Origin: Compostibacillus humi
Lineage (GTDB): Bacteria > Bacillota > Bacilli > Bacillales > Amphibacillaceae
Assembly (NCBI RefSeq): GCF_014637175.1
Contig: NZ_BMEV01000003.1
Coordinates: forward strand, 1 to 64,000
Length of the DNA: 64,000 bases
Direction: 5' to 3'
A program made the translations under genes and the position numbers. Below are positions 26,254-35,948 of this stretch, in pieces; position 1 is the stretch's first letter; every line of letters starts with the position of its first letter. Below the pieces are notes generated by a model. That model had not been told where the DNA came from, did no database searches, and worked only from the letters and a program-made list of their open reading frames with translations.

Positions 26254-26928
26254 TCATAATTGTTTCTTGGCAATGTTTAAAATTCGGTCTGCAACTTCCT
26301 GTATCGTCATCGATGTTGTATCGATTTCAATCGCTCCGTCTGCTTTAATTAATGGAGATGCTTCTCTTTCTGAATCGATACGGTCCCTTAAAGCGATTTC
26401 TTTTATTAACTCTTCCATATCAGATGGGATTCCCCTGCGTTTATTTTCTTCGTATCGGCGTTTCGCCCTTTCCTCTACACTTGCCACAAGGAAAATTTTC
26501 ACTTCAGCGTCGGGCAGCACCTGGCTTCCAATATCTCTGCCATCCATGACAACTCCTTTATGCCGGGCCATTTCCCTCTGTCTTGCAACCATTTCTTTTC
26601 GGACTTTTGGATGTTTTGCTACGTAGGAGACTTGTTTCGTTACTTCTTGAGACCGGATTTCTTCGGTAACATCGATGTCATCGAGCAGTACCTTTTGTTC
26701 TGAATCAATTTGAAGAAAATCAATTTTCGTACGCATTAATAATTGCAGTAAGGCATCTTCATTATTTACATTGATGCCGTTTTTTAATGCTTTCAATGTG
26801 ATCGCCCGATACATCGCCCCCGTATCGATATATAGAAATGACAATTTTTTTGCAACTATTTTTGCTACGGTGCTTTTTCCTGCAGCTGCAGGACCATCGA
26901 TAGCGATGGCAAAATTACGTTTCTCCAT
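26254..26928 (-). CDS. cmk: (d)CMP kinase
   Basis: A 224-residue nucleoside monophosphate kinase for CMP and dCMP. The P-loop is [15 protein letters not shown]. The CMP-binding region [10 protein letters not shown], the segment [17 protein letters not shown] and the lid region [13 protein letters not shown] are intact. It lies upstream of plsC in the same operon. Confidence 0.97.
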   Translation of the reverse strand: MEKRNFAIAIDGPAAAGKSTVAKIVAKKLSFLYIDTGAMYRAITLKALKNGINVNNEDALLQLLMRTKIDFLQIDSEQKVLLDDIDVTEEIRSQEVTKQVSYVAKHPKVRKEMVARQREMARHKGVVMDGRDIGSQVLPDAEVKIFLVASVEERAKRRYEENKRRGIPSDMEELIKEIALRDRIDSEREASPLIKADGAIEIDTTSMTIQEVADRILNIAKKQL

Positions 26929-26987
26929 AAAAACGAATCATTCCTCTCGTCGTATATACCCATTGGTGCAAAAAATATTTTTATAAG

Positions 26988-27647
26988 TTACATTAATTCC
27001 TTTTGTCTCGCTTCCCGTTGTTTTTCAAAGCAAAATTGAATGATCTTTTGCTGGTCATGGCTGTCCAAATGAATAAATTTCACTGCTGCTAACTGAATAC
27101 GGCGATTCGCTTCTTTTATATTGACGACTTCGCCATTTGCCGTTATGTATACATTTTCACCCGAATGCATAGGCAAAACTATCGTAGCTTCGAGTTTCTC
27201 TCCTTGTTGTAACGAGACGTCTTGGGGAAGGATAATCGACACTCCTCCTCCGCTAATATCCGACGTAACTGTAGTAAATGGAGAAAAAGCGTTTTGCAAA
27301 CTATGAACCGCCACGTCCACAGCCGTTTCAATCCGCACAAAATTTCGGCGCTGTATTTTTTTTATCTGTTCTTTCGCTGGTAAAAGGATTGCAAGAGTCG
27401 GGATACGGTATTTTCCCTTTTTTACAATTTTACTTTCAAATTGGTGGGCAATTTTTTCCTGATCTAAAAATGTTACGGTAATTTTCGTATTAAGCGGTAA
27501 AAAGGAGCTTCGTTTTGTTCGCTGGTGTATCGGTAAGTCAATAAACAGATAGCTTTTGTTTTTATCAATCACTTTGCAATGATATTTTTCATTTTTCATT
27601 GTTTTCGGGTCAAGAGCTTCCAGCTGAAGTTTCGTTCCTATCTTCAT
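26988..27647 (-). CDS. motI: c-di-GMP-binding flagellar brake protein (YpfA/MotI)
   Basis: A 219-residue protein with an N-terminal YcgR-like domain (about 1-95) and a C-terminal PilZ domain (about 100-205). The c-di-GMP signature QRRNFVRI (RxxxR) and a later DISGGGVSI (D/NxSxxG) are both intact, so binding is expected. The B. subtilis counterpart stops flagellar rotation by contacting MotA. With cheR in the same window, a motile lineage is likely. Confidence 0.9.
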   Translation of the reverse strand: MKIGTKLQLEALDPKTMKNEKYHCKVIDKNKSYLFIDLPIHQRTKRSSFLPLNTKITVTFLDQEKIAHQFESKIVKKGKYRIPTLAILLPAKEQIKKIQRRNFVRIETAVDVAVHSLQNAFSPFTTVTSDISGGGVSIILPQDVSLQQGEKLEATIVLPMHSGENVYITANGEVVNIKEANRRIQLAAVKFIHLDSHDQQKIIQFCFEKQREARQKELM

Positions 27648-27703
27648 CGTATCCCCCCAACCATTCTTCCTGCTGTCTACTCATTATTACTCTTATTATG
27701 ACA

Positions 27704-27740
27704 AAAATAAAGGAAAAGGGAAAGGCTTTTTGCCTTTCCC
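27704..27740 (-). terminator. Terminator of sleB-ypeB
   Basis: On the minus strand GGGAAAGGC / GCCTTTCCC with a 5-nt loop is followed by TTTTCCTTTATTTTT, immediately after ypeB. Confidence 0.88.
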
Positions 27741-27741
27741 G

Positions 27742-29082
27742 CTAATTTACCGCATAGTTTAATTCTGTACCGCCCAGCTTTTCTACTTTTTCTTCTAGAC
27801 CGGACATGGCATTAACAAATATCCGGTACGTATCATTGTTATACGTTCCTAAAAAATCATAAACGAGAACTTCTTCACCTAAATCGTTTTCAATAATCGC
27901 AATTCCTTCCTCATGTATTTCGACGTTTGGGTTTACCATCTTTTTTGCTTCCTCATTGCTCATTTCTGGTTCTGGGATATCCCTGTCTCTATGGTTTTTG
28001 TAATAGGATTCTGCCGTTAATCCGAGAATTTCTCCATTGTCCAAGGCAACTTTCACTTCGACAGCATCGGAATAAACTTTTATTCCGTCATCATTATACA
28101 AGAACGTATACGCGCCTATATTGTCAAATTCACTGCTCTGGAACATTTCCATATTTTCAAAGCCTAATTCTTTCAGAAATTCCGACGCTTTCCGGCTTCC
28201 TTCATTTAAACTGATTTTCCTCTCTCCGATTTTCCGTTGAATGAGCAATGATATAGGATGACCGCCTTGCTTCAAAATATCAACGTATCCTTCTTTGCCT
28301 TTTTGATGATAGGATGCACTGTATAGCGGCACGTCGGCCCCGTCACCGGTTTCGGTCAAGGTAATTTGTTTTTCATCCTTCAAATTTAGCAAATTTCGAC
28401 TAATCCTTAAAGCTTCATTTTCGCCTATTTCTTTCCCGGAAATGTTCTCAAAAGCGTGCTGTTTTGCAGAAGTTCCGATTAATGCTGAATGGACATTGCT
28501 TTCTGTATATCCTTCCACCGTTTTTTCCACCGTTTTTAAACCGTCGATAATGGTATTGTCGACATTTTCGTCATTATTCGCCAATGCGAGCTGAACGTCC
28601 ATCCAGCGCAAATTATTTTCCAGGGCAAGATGCTGAACTTTCCTTAATTCCTGTTCAATCTCTGCCGACTGTTCATATAGAGACTGGAGAATGTCCGACT
28701 CTTCTTCCGTCAGCGGTTCGTCGTTCAAATTCCGCACCGCGGTCCTGTAAGTAAAATCACCAATATTGGAAAGAAATTCTTCGGTTTTGTTGAAAGGCAA
28801 TAGCCCTAACGGCAATTGTCCGACATTGGCGTTCGCCTCTGATGTCAGTCGCCAAATTTCCACCATTTGCGGTGACAAGCGCTGATCCGAATTCATTGCC
28901 AATGCCGTCCCTATTTCATCATGGATTAAATCGATATAATACACTAATTCATGGAAAGCTCGCTGGTACGTATTTTCCGCCTGGATAAGAATGGCATTTT
29001 TCTCTTGATGTTCCTGATATCCCCAAAAGGCTGTTCCTGCAATCCCTAATGTTAACAATCCGATGAGTATCCATCGCAACAA
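27742..29082 (-). CDS. ypeB: Germination protein YpeB
   Basis: A 446-residue spore protein with an N-terminal membrane anchor (about residues 3-20), a helical middle and C-terminal PepSY-like repeats (about 240-440, for example NMEMFQSSEFDNIGAY). It is needed for localisation and stability of the cortex-lytic enzyme SleB, which is encoded directly upstream. Length matches B. subtilis YpeB. The pair sleB-ypeB lies between prsW and ypfA, as in B. subtilis. Confidence 0.95.
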   Translation of the reverse strand: MLRWILIGLLTLGIAGTAFWGYQEHQEKNAILIQAENTYQRAFHELVYYIDLIHDEIGTALAMNSDQRLSPQMVEIWRLTSEANANVGQLPLGLLPFNKTEEFLSNIGDFTYRTAVRNLNDEPLTEEESDILQSLYEQSAEIEQELRKVQHLALENNLRWMDVQLALANNDENVDNTIIDGLKTVEKTVEGYTESNVHSALIGTSAKQHAFENISGKEIGENEALRISRNLLNLKDEKQITLTETGDGADVPLYSASYHQKGKEGYVDILKQGGHPISLLIQRKIGERKISLNEGSRKASEFLKELGFENMEMFQSSEFDNIGAYTFLYNDDGIKVYSDAVEVKVALDNGEILGLTAESYYKNHRDRDIPEPEMSNEEAKKMVNPNVEIHEEGIAIIENDLGEEVLVYDFLGTYNNDTYRIFVNAMSGLEEKVEKLGGTELNYAVN

Positions 29083-29097
29083 AGCTATTACTCCCTT

Positions 29098-29928
29098 CTA
29101 TTTGCAGAATATATGTTTTCCGATTTTCTTAATTTGCGGTCTTGACCAAATCCAAGGTGAAGTGGCTGTTTCCGGATTAAAATAGTACAATGCATTTCCG
29201 GTCGGGTCCCATCCATTAATTGCATCCAGCACCGCCTGTCTCGCCGTTTCGTTAGGAGTCAGCCAAATCTGCCCGTCCGCTACCGCAGTAAAAGCACCCG
29301 GCTCAAAAATAACTCCTGCTACCGTGTTGGGGAAGGATGGACTTTCTACCCGGTTTAAGATGACCGCAGCCACCGCCACTTGTCCTACATACGGCTCCCC
29401 CCTAGCTTCACCATAAACAGCATTTGCCATTAACTGTATGTCATTTTGTGAAAAACCTTGGGGTACGTTCACCGCCGTCACGGTAGGACCGTCATCTGCT
29501 GTTTCCCCTTGCCCGGCTTGTTTCGTTTTTGCTGGTGCTGATTGTTTTTCTTTATCTACACCTCCATAATGGGTAAATTTTTTTCCTTTGGCGATCTGTT
29601 CTTTCACGAAAGCTTCATCGTATTTACTGGCCTTCACCAGTTTCTGCTTCGTCTCTTCTCCCGCCAGACCGTCAATTTCCAGTCCGAATTCATATTGAAA
29701 GTTTCGCAATGCCCAATACGTTCCCCAGCCGAATACACCGTCAATTTTTCCGTTATAGAAACCTAAATATTGTAGTCTTGCTTGTAATTCAATGACGTCA
29801 TCTCCGGTAGCGCCATGCTGAATAACTTGATTGCTAAATGCCTCTGTCTGTTGAGGGCTTATCATATTTACTCCTAGAAAACAAAGCATTATGATTATAC
29901 ATAAACATGTAGATTTGTTTCTGCCCAT
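29098..29928 (-). CDS. sleB: Spore cortex-lytic enzyme SleB
   Basis: A 276-residue lytic transglycosylase that opens the cortex peptidoglycan during germination. A signal peptide (about 1-30) is followed by a peptidoglycan-binding domain (VIELQARLQYLGFYNGKIDG, about 45-100) and a catalytic hydrolase_2 domain from about 160 with NAVYGEARGEPYVGQVAVAA, including the catalytic glutamate. GGAGG precedes the ATG. It is expressed in the forespore in relatives; a sigma-G element could not be fixed here. Confidence 0.96.
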   Translation of the reverse strand: MGRNKSTCLCIIIMLCFLGVNMISPQQTEAFSNQVIQHGATGDDVIELQARLQYLGFYNGKIDGVFGWGTYWALRNFQYEFGLEIDGLAGEETKQKLVKASKYDEAFVKEQIAKGKKFTHYGGVDKEKQSAPAKTKQAGQGETADDGPTVTAVNVPQGFSQNDIQLMANAVYGEARGEPYVGQVAVAAVILNRVESPSFPNTVAGVIFEPGAFTAVADGQIWLTPNETARQAVLDAINGWDPTGNALYYFNPETATSPWIWSRPQIKKIGKHIFCK

Positions 29929-30014
29929 CGTTTTCCTCCTAATATACTTCAGTTATTGGTATTATTTTTCGAAAAAGCTCTTTTTTTATGCACAGATAGA
30001 TAGAATGAGCGAAG

Positions 30015-30054
30015 AAAAATGTGAAAACCCCTCTGCTCTAAAGAACAGAGGGGT
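30015..30054 (-). terminator. Terminator of prsW
   Basis: On the minus strand CCCCTCTGTTCT / AGAGCAGAGGGG with a short loop is followed by TTTTCACATTTTT. It begins two bases after the prsW stop. Confidence 0.9.
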
Positions 30055-30055
30055 C

Positions 30056-30697
30056 TTAAACGAACTGATTGGCAGATTTCACACGGCGCAGTGCCATAAA
30101 CCATAATAAAACCATAAAGGGAGAAAGAATGTAAATCCAATTCTGGCCAATCGACAATAAAATATAATTATATATTCCGTGAAGAACAAAAGGAATAAAA
30201 AACGCTAAAAACCGGTTAAAATTAGTATGATGAGGTGTTAATTTAGCCTTGCCGAAATAATAGCCCATGATTACACCAAACAATGCATGGGAGGAAACCG
30301 GAAAAAAAGCCCGCATAAAAGCGTATTCGATTCCATTCGTAATCAAGTATAAAATATTTTCTACCGAGGCAAATCCGAGGCTGATGGATACGCCGTAAAC
30401 AATTCCATCATAGTGATCATCAAATTCGTCATGATAATAAATGGTGAAAACAAAAATAAACCATTTGAAAAATTCTTCAAAAAAAGCAATGAAAAAGAAC
30501 GATTGGATAAAATAATTATTCGTAATGTCTTCCGATGTCAATACATATTGGATAAACATAATAGGAAATACGAGGATTGCTCCTGTCAAAAATGTCCTTA
30601 TTATTAAAGAAATTGGTTCCGTCACTTTATCTTTTAAGTAAAAATAGGAGAGTAAAGCGAAGGAAGGAGCAAGACCTGCGGATAAAATGGCAAACAT
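30056..30697 (-). CDS. prsW: PrsW-type intramembrane protease
   Basis: A 213-residue membrane protein of the PrsW family. It has the paired glutamates in FFIAFFEEFFKWF (EExxK, about residues 70-78) and histidines in later helices (ALFGVIMGYYF and FVLHGIYNYI), forming the expected site-1 protease core. In B. subtilis it cleaves the anti-sigma factor RsiW. It has its own terminator and is divergent from ansA. Confidence 0.93.
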   Translation of the reverse strand: MFAILSAGLAPSFALLSYFYLKDKVTEPISLIIRTFLTGAILVFPIMFIQYVLTSEDITNNYFIQSFFFIAFFEEFFKWFIFVFTIYYHDEFDDHYDGIVYGVSISLGFASVENILYLITNGIEYAFMRAFFPVSSHALFGVIMGYYFGKAKLTPHHTNFNRFLAFFIPFVLHGIYNYILLSIGQNWIYILSPFMVLLWFMALRRVKSANQFV

Positions 30698-30780
30698 TGT
30701 TATTACCTCTTTCCATCACACTAATGATATCGTAACATGATGATAGACTTATGAAAATAGGATTATAGGGGGGTTTTTCT

Positions 30781-31755
30781 GTGAAGAAAATACTAATTAT
30801 CCATACCGGAGGAACAATCTCTATGCTTGAAAATAAAGAAACAAAAGAAGTGAATTTTTTCGGGGGGTCCCATCCGCTGTTAAATGAGCTGAATAAATTA
30901 GATATTAATGCGAAAATCGATGAACATATACAATTTGATTTGCCGTCTCCACATATTACACCGCAGCATATGTTCTTGCTATCCCAAAAAGTTAGCGCGG
31001 AACTGCCTTTCTACGATGGAATCGTTATTACCCATGGAACGGATACGCTGGAAGAAACGGCTTATTTTCTCCATTTGACGGTAAAAACGGACAAACCAAT
31101 TATCATTACTGGAGCAATGCGATCGAGCAATGAAATCGGTTCTGATGCCCTATATAATCTTATTTGTTCCGTACGTGTGGCAATGGATCAAAAGGCTGCC
31201 AATAAAGGGGTATTAGTTGTGATGAATGATGAAATCCATTCGGCGGAAAATGTTACAAAAACATCGACAAGCAACATCGCTACCTTTCAAAGTCCGCAAT
31301 TTGGTCCGTTAGGCATAATAACGAAGAATGCCATTTTCTTTCATCGGACCATATTACAACAGCCGATATTTCCAGTTAACAGCATATCCAAGCATGTTAT
31401 TTTGCTGAAAGCATATGCTGGCATGGATTGTCGGCTATTAGCTGCAGTGCAAGAAATAAAGCCGGACGGAATCGTAATTGAAGGATTCGGACAAGGGAAC
31501 TTGCCGGAATCGGTCGTTCCAGCGCTTCAGGCATTTATCCGCGCATCGATTCCGGTAATCCTCGTTTCCCGGTCCTTTACAGGAACGGTTCAGCCGACCT
31601 ACAGTTATGCAGGAGGCGGCAAACAATTAAAGGAAATGGGGGTCATTTTTGCCCAAGGTATGACAGGCCAAAAGGCCCGCATTAAATTGTTAATTGCTTT
31701 GGAGCATACAACGAATTTACATGAACTGGAAAGCATCTTTGAATCATTTGCTTAA
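30781..31755 (+). CDS. ansA: L-asparaginase
   Basis: A 324-residue enzyme hydrolysing asparagine to aspartate and ammonia. Both catalytic threonine motifs are present: IIHTGGTISM at the N-terminus and ITHGTDTLEETAYFL around residue 85. It has no signal peptide, so it is cytoplasmic. The start is GTG preceded by GGGGGG. It lies divergently from prsW and converges with ypdA, sharing a bidirectional terminator. Confidence 0.94.
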   Translation: MKKILIIHTGGTISMLENKETKEVNFFGGSHPLLNELNKLDINAKIDEHIQFDLPSPHITPQHMFLLSQKVSAELPFYDGIVITHGTDTLEETAYFLHLTVKTDKPIIITGAMRSSNEIGSDALYNLICSVRVAMDQKAANKGVLVVMNDEIHSAENVTKTSTSNIATFQSPQFGPLGIITKNAIFFHRTILQQPIFPVNSISKHVILLKAYAGMDCRLLAAVQEIKPDGIVIEGFGQGNLPESVVPALQAFIRASIPVILVSRSFTGTVQPTYSYAGGGKQLKEMGVIFAQGMTGQKARIKLLIALEHTTNLHELESIFESFA

Positions 31756-31762
31756 CCAACAG

Positions 31763-31793
31763 AAAAAGCAAGTGGAAATCCACTTGCTTTACT
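31763..31793. terminator. Bidirectional terminator between ansA and ypdA
   Basis: AAAGCAAGTGG / CCACTTGCTTT with a 4-nt loop is perfect and symmetrical. It has T residues downstream on both strands and includes part of the ypdA stop codon (31789-31791). Confidence 0.9.
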
Positions 31794-32769
31794 CCGTTTT
31801 CTCTTTTACCGATTGGGCAATTTGTTTTCCATGGAACCGGCCATTTTCGATAAAAATTTCGTTGTTGTTAAATCCGGCAGCCACCACACCTGCGATATAA
31901 ATACCAGGTACATTTGTTTCCATCGTTTCTTCATCAAAATCCGGTTTTCCGGTATGAGGATCAACGTTGACACCTGCCATTTTTAAAAATTCAATGTCCG
32001 GCCGATATCCGGTCATGGCAAAGACAAAATCATTTTTCCTTTTTTGGAGTCTTCCCTTTATCGTAAAATGAATTTCTTCATTCGTAATCTCGACAACTTC
32101 AGATTCAAATATCATTTCGATTTTTCCTTTGCGAATAAGGGAATCGAATTCAGGAAGAATCCATGGTTTAATACTCTTCGAATATTCCTTGCCGCGGTAA
32201 AGGACGGTTACTCTTGCTCCTGCATGAAACAGCTCCAGTGCCGCATCGACAGCTGAATTTTTTCCTCCGATGACCGCAACATCTGTATCATAATAAGGAT
32301 GAGCTTCTTTAAAGTAGTGGGTGACCTTTTCTAAATTTTCCCCAGGAATGTTTAAATAATTCGGCTGGTCATAATAGCCTGTCGCAATGACGACAAAATC
32401 GGCATAATAAGTTTGGACTTCTTTGTTCTTCGTCGTCGTTCTAACGAGAAATCCTTCATTCGTTTTTTCAATCTGTTCCGCTTTTTCGAAAGTATGAATA
32501 CGAAGTTTGTTCCGTAAACAAACTTCGCGGTAATACGCCAATGCTTGCAGGCGTACTGGTTTTGGCTTTTCTGTAATGAACGGAACATCCCCTATTTCTA
32601 AACGTTCGCTCGTACTGAAAAATGTCTGATGGGTCGGGAATCGATACAAGGAATTGACGATGTTTCCTTTTTCGATAATCAGCGCCCGGATGCCCAACTT
32701 TTCTAATTCCAGTGCACACGATAAGCCGCAAGGACCGGCACCGATAATGATTACTTGTTCTCTATTCAT
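31789..32769 (-). CDS. ypdA: Bacillithiol disulfide reductase YpdA
   Basis: A 326-residue FAD flavoprotein that reduces oxidised bacillithiol with NADPH. The FAD motif is IIIGAGPCGLSCALE and the NADPH motif is VAVIGGKNSAVDAALEL, followed by ATGYYDQPNYL. The family cysteine after GAGP is present. The start is taken at MNREQVIIIG, which has a purine-rich GAGGGAAAG upstream; the longer reading lies in the gudB terminator. It is just downstream of gudB, as in B. subtilis. Confidence 0.95.
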   Translation of the reverse strand: MNREQVIIIGAGPCGLSCALELEKLGIRALIIEKGNIVNSLYRFPTHQTFFSTSERLEIGDVPFITEKPKPVRLQALAYYREVCLRNKLRIHTFEKAEQIEKTNEGFLVRTTTKNKEVQTYYADFVVIATGYYDQPNYLNIPGENLEKVTHYFKEAHPYYDTDVAVIGGKNSAVDAALELFHAGARVTVLYRGKEYSKSIKPWILPEFDSLIRKGKIEMIFESEVVEITNEEIHFTIKGRLQKRKNDFVFAMTGYRPDIEFLKMAGVNVDPHTGKPDFDEETMETNVPGIYIAGVVAAGFNNNEIFIENGRFHGKQIAQSVKEKTE

Positions 32770-32797
32770 TTCTCTTTCCCTCTTTCTATATATCACC

Positions 32798-32838
32798 AAA
32801 AAAACTCCTATCTTCATAAGACAAGATAAGAGTTTTTT
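32798..32838 (-). terminator. Terminator of gudB
   Basis: On the minus strand CTCTTATCTT pairs with AAGATAGGAG (one mismatch) around an 8-nt loop and is followed by seven T. It separates gudB from ypdA. Confidence 0.88.
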
Positions 32839-32864
32839 TGTTTTTGTAGGCAAGCATTTTTAAT

Positions 32865-34145
32865 TTAGACCCAGCCGCGGAATCGGGATGCTTCTGCCAT
32901 CTTACGTACACCGACCATATATGCAGCAAGGCGCATATCGACATTTCTCGTTTGTGCTGTATCGTAAATATTGTTAAATGCTTTAATCATAATCTCGTGG
33001 AGACGTTTATCAATTTCTTCCTCTGTCCAATAGAACCCTTGGTTATTTTGTACCCATTCGAAATAGGAAACGGTTACTCCGCCTGCGGATGCCAAAACAT
33101 CTGGTACAATCAGAATACCCCGTTCTGTCAGAATTTTCGTTGCTTCCATCGTTGTCGGGCCATTGGCAGCTTCAACGACGATACTTGCTTTAATGTTGTG
33201 GGCATTTTCAATCGTTATTTGGTTCTCCACAGCTGCAGGAATGATAATATCACATTCCTGTTCCAGCAATTCTTTATTCGTAATCGTATTATTAAATAAT
33301 TTTGTAACGGTACCAAAGCTGTCCCGACGGTCCAGCAAATAATCTATATCCAGTCCATCCGGATCATATAATGCTCCATAGGCATCGGAAATTCCGACAA
33401 CTTTTGCTCCTGCATCATGCATAAATTTGGATAAATAACTGCCCGCATTGCCGAATCCTTGCACGATAACTTTGGCGCCTTTTACATTTATTCCTCTTTT
33501 TTTTGCAGCTTCATTTAAGACGATGGTAACTCCTTTAGCCGTTGCCGTTTCCCTTCCGTGGGACCCGCCTAAAACAAGCGGCTTGCCCGTAATAAAACCG
33601 GGGTTATTAAATTCATCGATACGGCTATATTCATCCATCATCCATGCCATAATTTGTGAGTTGGTCATCACATCAGGAGCAGGAATGTCTTTCGTAGGGC
33701 CGACGATCTGACTAACTGCTCGCACGTACCCCCTGCTCAATCCTTCTAATTCACGGAAAGACATTTTCCTCGGATCACAAACAATACCGCCTTTAGCTCC
33801 ACCATATGGCAAATCAACGATACCCGCTTTTAAGCTCATCCAAATAGATAAAGCTTTTATTTCGTTCTCTGTAACATCAGGATGGAAACGAATGCCGCCC
33901 TTTGTCGGGCCGACTGCATCGTTATGCTGTGCGCGATACCCTGTGAATACTTTTACGGAGCCGTCATCCATCCGAACAGGAATCCGTACGGTTAACATGC
34001 GCAATGGATCTTTTAGCAATTCGTAGACTTCTTCTGGGTAACCTAATTTTTCTAGTGCAGTTTTTATAACTGCTCGGGTAGAAGCTAGAACATCTAAATT
34101 CTCCTGATTTGCTTTGGTGGAACTTGCTGCTTTTTCGGCTACCAT
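32865..34145 (-). CDS. gudB: NAD-specific glutamate dehydrogenase
   Basis: A 426-residue hexameric enzyme interconverting glutamate and 2-oxoglutarate with ammonia. The glutamate-site motif LPYGGAKGG, with its catalytic lysine, and the NAD fold VQGFGNAGSYLSKFM are intact. The segment ENEIKALSIWMS does not carry the 3-residue duplication that silences gudB in laboratory B. subtilis, so this copy should be active. It is monocistronic with a strong terminator. Confidence 0.95.
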   Translation of the reverse strand: MVAEKAASSTKANQENLDVLASTRAVIKTALEKLGYPEEVYELLKDPLRMLTVRIPVRMDDGSVKVFTGYRAQHNDAVGPTKGGIRFHPDVTENEIKALSIWMSLKAGIVDLPYGGAKGGIVCDPRKMSFRELEGLSRGYVRAVSQIVGPTKDIPAPDVMTNSQIMAWMMDEYSRIDEFNNPGFITGKPLVLGGSHGRETATAKGVTIVLNEAAKKRGINVKGAKVIVQGFGNAGSYLSKFMHDAGAKVVGISDAYGALYDPDGLDIDYLLDRRDSFGTVTKLFNNTITNKELLEQECDIIIPAAVENQITIENAHNIKASIVVEAANGPTTMEATKILTERGILIVPDVLASAGGVTVSYFEWVQNNQGFYWTEEEIDKRLHEIMIKAFNNIYDTAQTRNVDMRLAAYMVGVRKMAEASRFRGWV

Positions 34146-34288
34146 GAATTTACCCCCTAAAATTCAATGAAATGTGATAAATAATATTCATGTAAACGCT
34201 CTACTCAGAAATTAGTATACACTTTCAAAATAAATATGCAACATAAAAATAAAATTTGTGATAATTGGCACTATTCCGCTATACTAGC

Positions 34289-35215
34289 TTAAGACGTGGA
34301 TAATTGGATTAGTTTTTCAACCATATCTTCATAGTCAATTCCAACCGCTTTCGCCGAATCAGGAAATAGGCTTGTCGGTGTCATTCCCGGCAGTGTATTC
34401 ACTTCTAATATAATTGGCTGTTCATCTTCTGACAAAATGAAATCAACCCGGGAATAGGTTTTGCAGCCTAATGCCTGGTGAGCTAAAACAGCATATGTTT
34501 GAATCTGTTTTGTCAGTTTTTCGTCAAGGTCAGCTGGTACAATATGTTCACTTCCTCCAGGGGAATATTTTGATTCGTAATCGTAATATTCATTTTTAGG
34601 AATAATTTCAATTATCGGCAGTGCTGTTTCATTGTTTGGTGTTCCCCAAACCGGTACCGTCAGTTCTCTTCCTTTTACAAAGTCTTCCGCCAATATCGTT
34701 TCATCGCTTTCCAGCGCTTTTTTAATTGCTGGGAGAATCTGTTCTTTATCCTTAACGATAGTTAATCCGAGGGTAGAACCTTCTTGATTCGGCTTAATGA
34801 CAAAGGGAAGCTTAAACTTATTTTCAACCGTTTCTGCCACCTGTTCCACGGTCTCTTTGCCGGAAACCGTAAAGGCTTCACTGTAAGCTACAGGAATTTG
34901 GTTCATTTTAAAAATTTGTTTTGCTTTTGCTTTATCCATGGCAAGGGCGGAGGCTAACACACCGGAACCAACGTAAGGCAGCCGCAGCATGTCCAATAGT
35001 CCTTGAATTTTTCCGTCTTCGCCAAATTTTCCATGCAGTCCGATAAATACTAAATCGACTTTTAATTGGAGAAGTTCATCCAGCCGTTCAGGATGAAAAT
35101 CAATCCCTATTACCTCATGGCCTTTCTTTTGCAAAGCTTTCATTATTTCTTTTCCGGAGGATAGGGAAACTTCCCTTTCTTTGGAAACCCCACCATAGAG
35201 CACGGCAATTTTCAT
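34289..35215 (-). CDS. ddl: D-alanine--D-alanine ligase
   Basis: A 308-residue ATP-grasp ligase making the D-Ala-D-Ala terminus of peptidoglycan stems. The N-terminal GGVSKEREVSLSSG, the ATP loop KPNQEGSTLGL and the C-terminal VDFILSEDEQPIILEVNTLPG are intact. The short length resembles the DdlB type. Here it lies between ypbH and gudB; in B. subtilis ddl is elsewhere. It has a convincing length and complete catalytic residues. Confidence 0.94.
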   Translation of the reverse strand: MKIAVLYGGVSKEREVSLSSGKEIMKALQKKGHEVIGIDFHPERLDELLQLKVDLVFIGLHGKFGEDGKIQGLLDMLRLPYVGSGVLASALAMDKAKAKQIFKMNQIPVAYSEAFTVSGKETVEQVAETVENKFKLPFVIKPNQEGSTLGLTIVKDKEQILPAIKKALESDETILAEDFVKGRELTVPVWGTPNNETALPIIEIIPKNEYYDYESKYSPGGSEHIVPADLDEKLTKQIQTYAVLAHQALGCKTYSRVDFILSEDEQPIILEVNTLPGMTPTSLFPDSAKAVGIDYEDMVEKLIQLSTS

Positions 35216-35258
35216 TCAGTTACACTCCTTATTTAGCCTTCTTTTTGGAAACTTTCTT

Positions 35259-35849
35259 TCAGTTTCCGTTATTAAAAAATATCTCATCGATTTTCATGAT
35301 TGCTTGGGAAGAAAATATCGGCTTTCCATATTCCTTTAATCGATGGGAAGTGATTATGCTTGGGCAGGAATACTCAGACATTACGGCAATGAGATCTTCC
35401 TGATTACAATTTAATATGTCCTCTTCTTCCAGAAGCATATAATACTCGCCTTCAAAATAATAAATTTGTCCGCCGGTAATATTCATGGCCGATAATTTGC
35501 ACGAAAGCTGCAAGATATGTTCAAAATCAGCAAACGAAAATATCATTTCCTTGCTTTCGTCTAACGTGACATTCATTTGGATATAATCATCATTCCAATC
35601 ATGGACGGATTGAAGAAGGGTTACTGTAACGTGAAGCCCCTGTGCTTGCATCAAATAAACATGAACTTGCAATGTCCCTTCCAATTCAATACCAAGTTCA
35701 TCACTCGCTTCATAAACCATGTCACTAAATAAATGCTGGATGGACGTTATGTCTTTCCATGTATTGTTTGTAATAAAACCCCTTTCAATCAGATCATCAA
35801 AGGTTAAAAAAATCGAAAATTGGTTACTGGACAAACGTTCGATTCGCAA
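35259..35849 (-). CDS. ypbH: MecA-paralogue adaptor YpbH (MecB)
   Basis: A 196-residue protein of the MecA/YpbH family. These are adaptors that deliver substrates to the ClpC-ClpP protease. The N-terminal MRIERLSSNQFSIFLTFDDL is the usual MecA-type substrate-binding start, and the C-terminal half is the ClpC-binding domain. A second MecA is normally encoded elsewhere. It follows the ypbE-like gene, as in B. subtilis, where ypbF and ypbG lie between; those are missing here. Confidence 0.88.
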   Translation of the reverse strand: MRIERLSSNQFSIFLTFDDLIERGFITNNTWKDITSIQHLFSDMVYEASDELGIELEGTLQVHVYLMQAQGLHVTVTLLQSVHDWNDDYIQMNVTLDESKEMIFSFADFEHILQLSCKLSAMNITGGQIYYFEGEYYMLLEEEDILNCNQEDLIAVMSEYSCPSIITSHRLKEYGKPIFSSQAIMKIDEIFFNNGN

Positions 35850-35948
35850 CGGCCTTCCTCCCTATTCAATGATCCTTATGTACGTAGCTGAATTGCGATT
35901 TTGTTTATTTCAATATATGCAAGTATTTGCCTATTTGGGCATATTCAC

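Noticed and set aside
29929-29990. Sigma-G promoter for sleB (GCATA plus AATAATA)
   Set aside because: The spacer is about 20 bp, longer than the 17-18 bp expected; the A/T-rich sequence makes a chance match likely.
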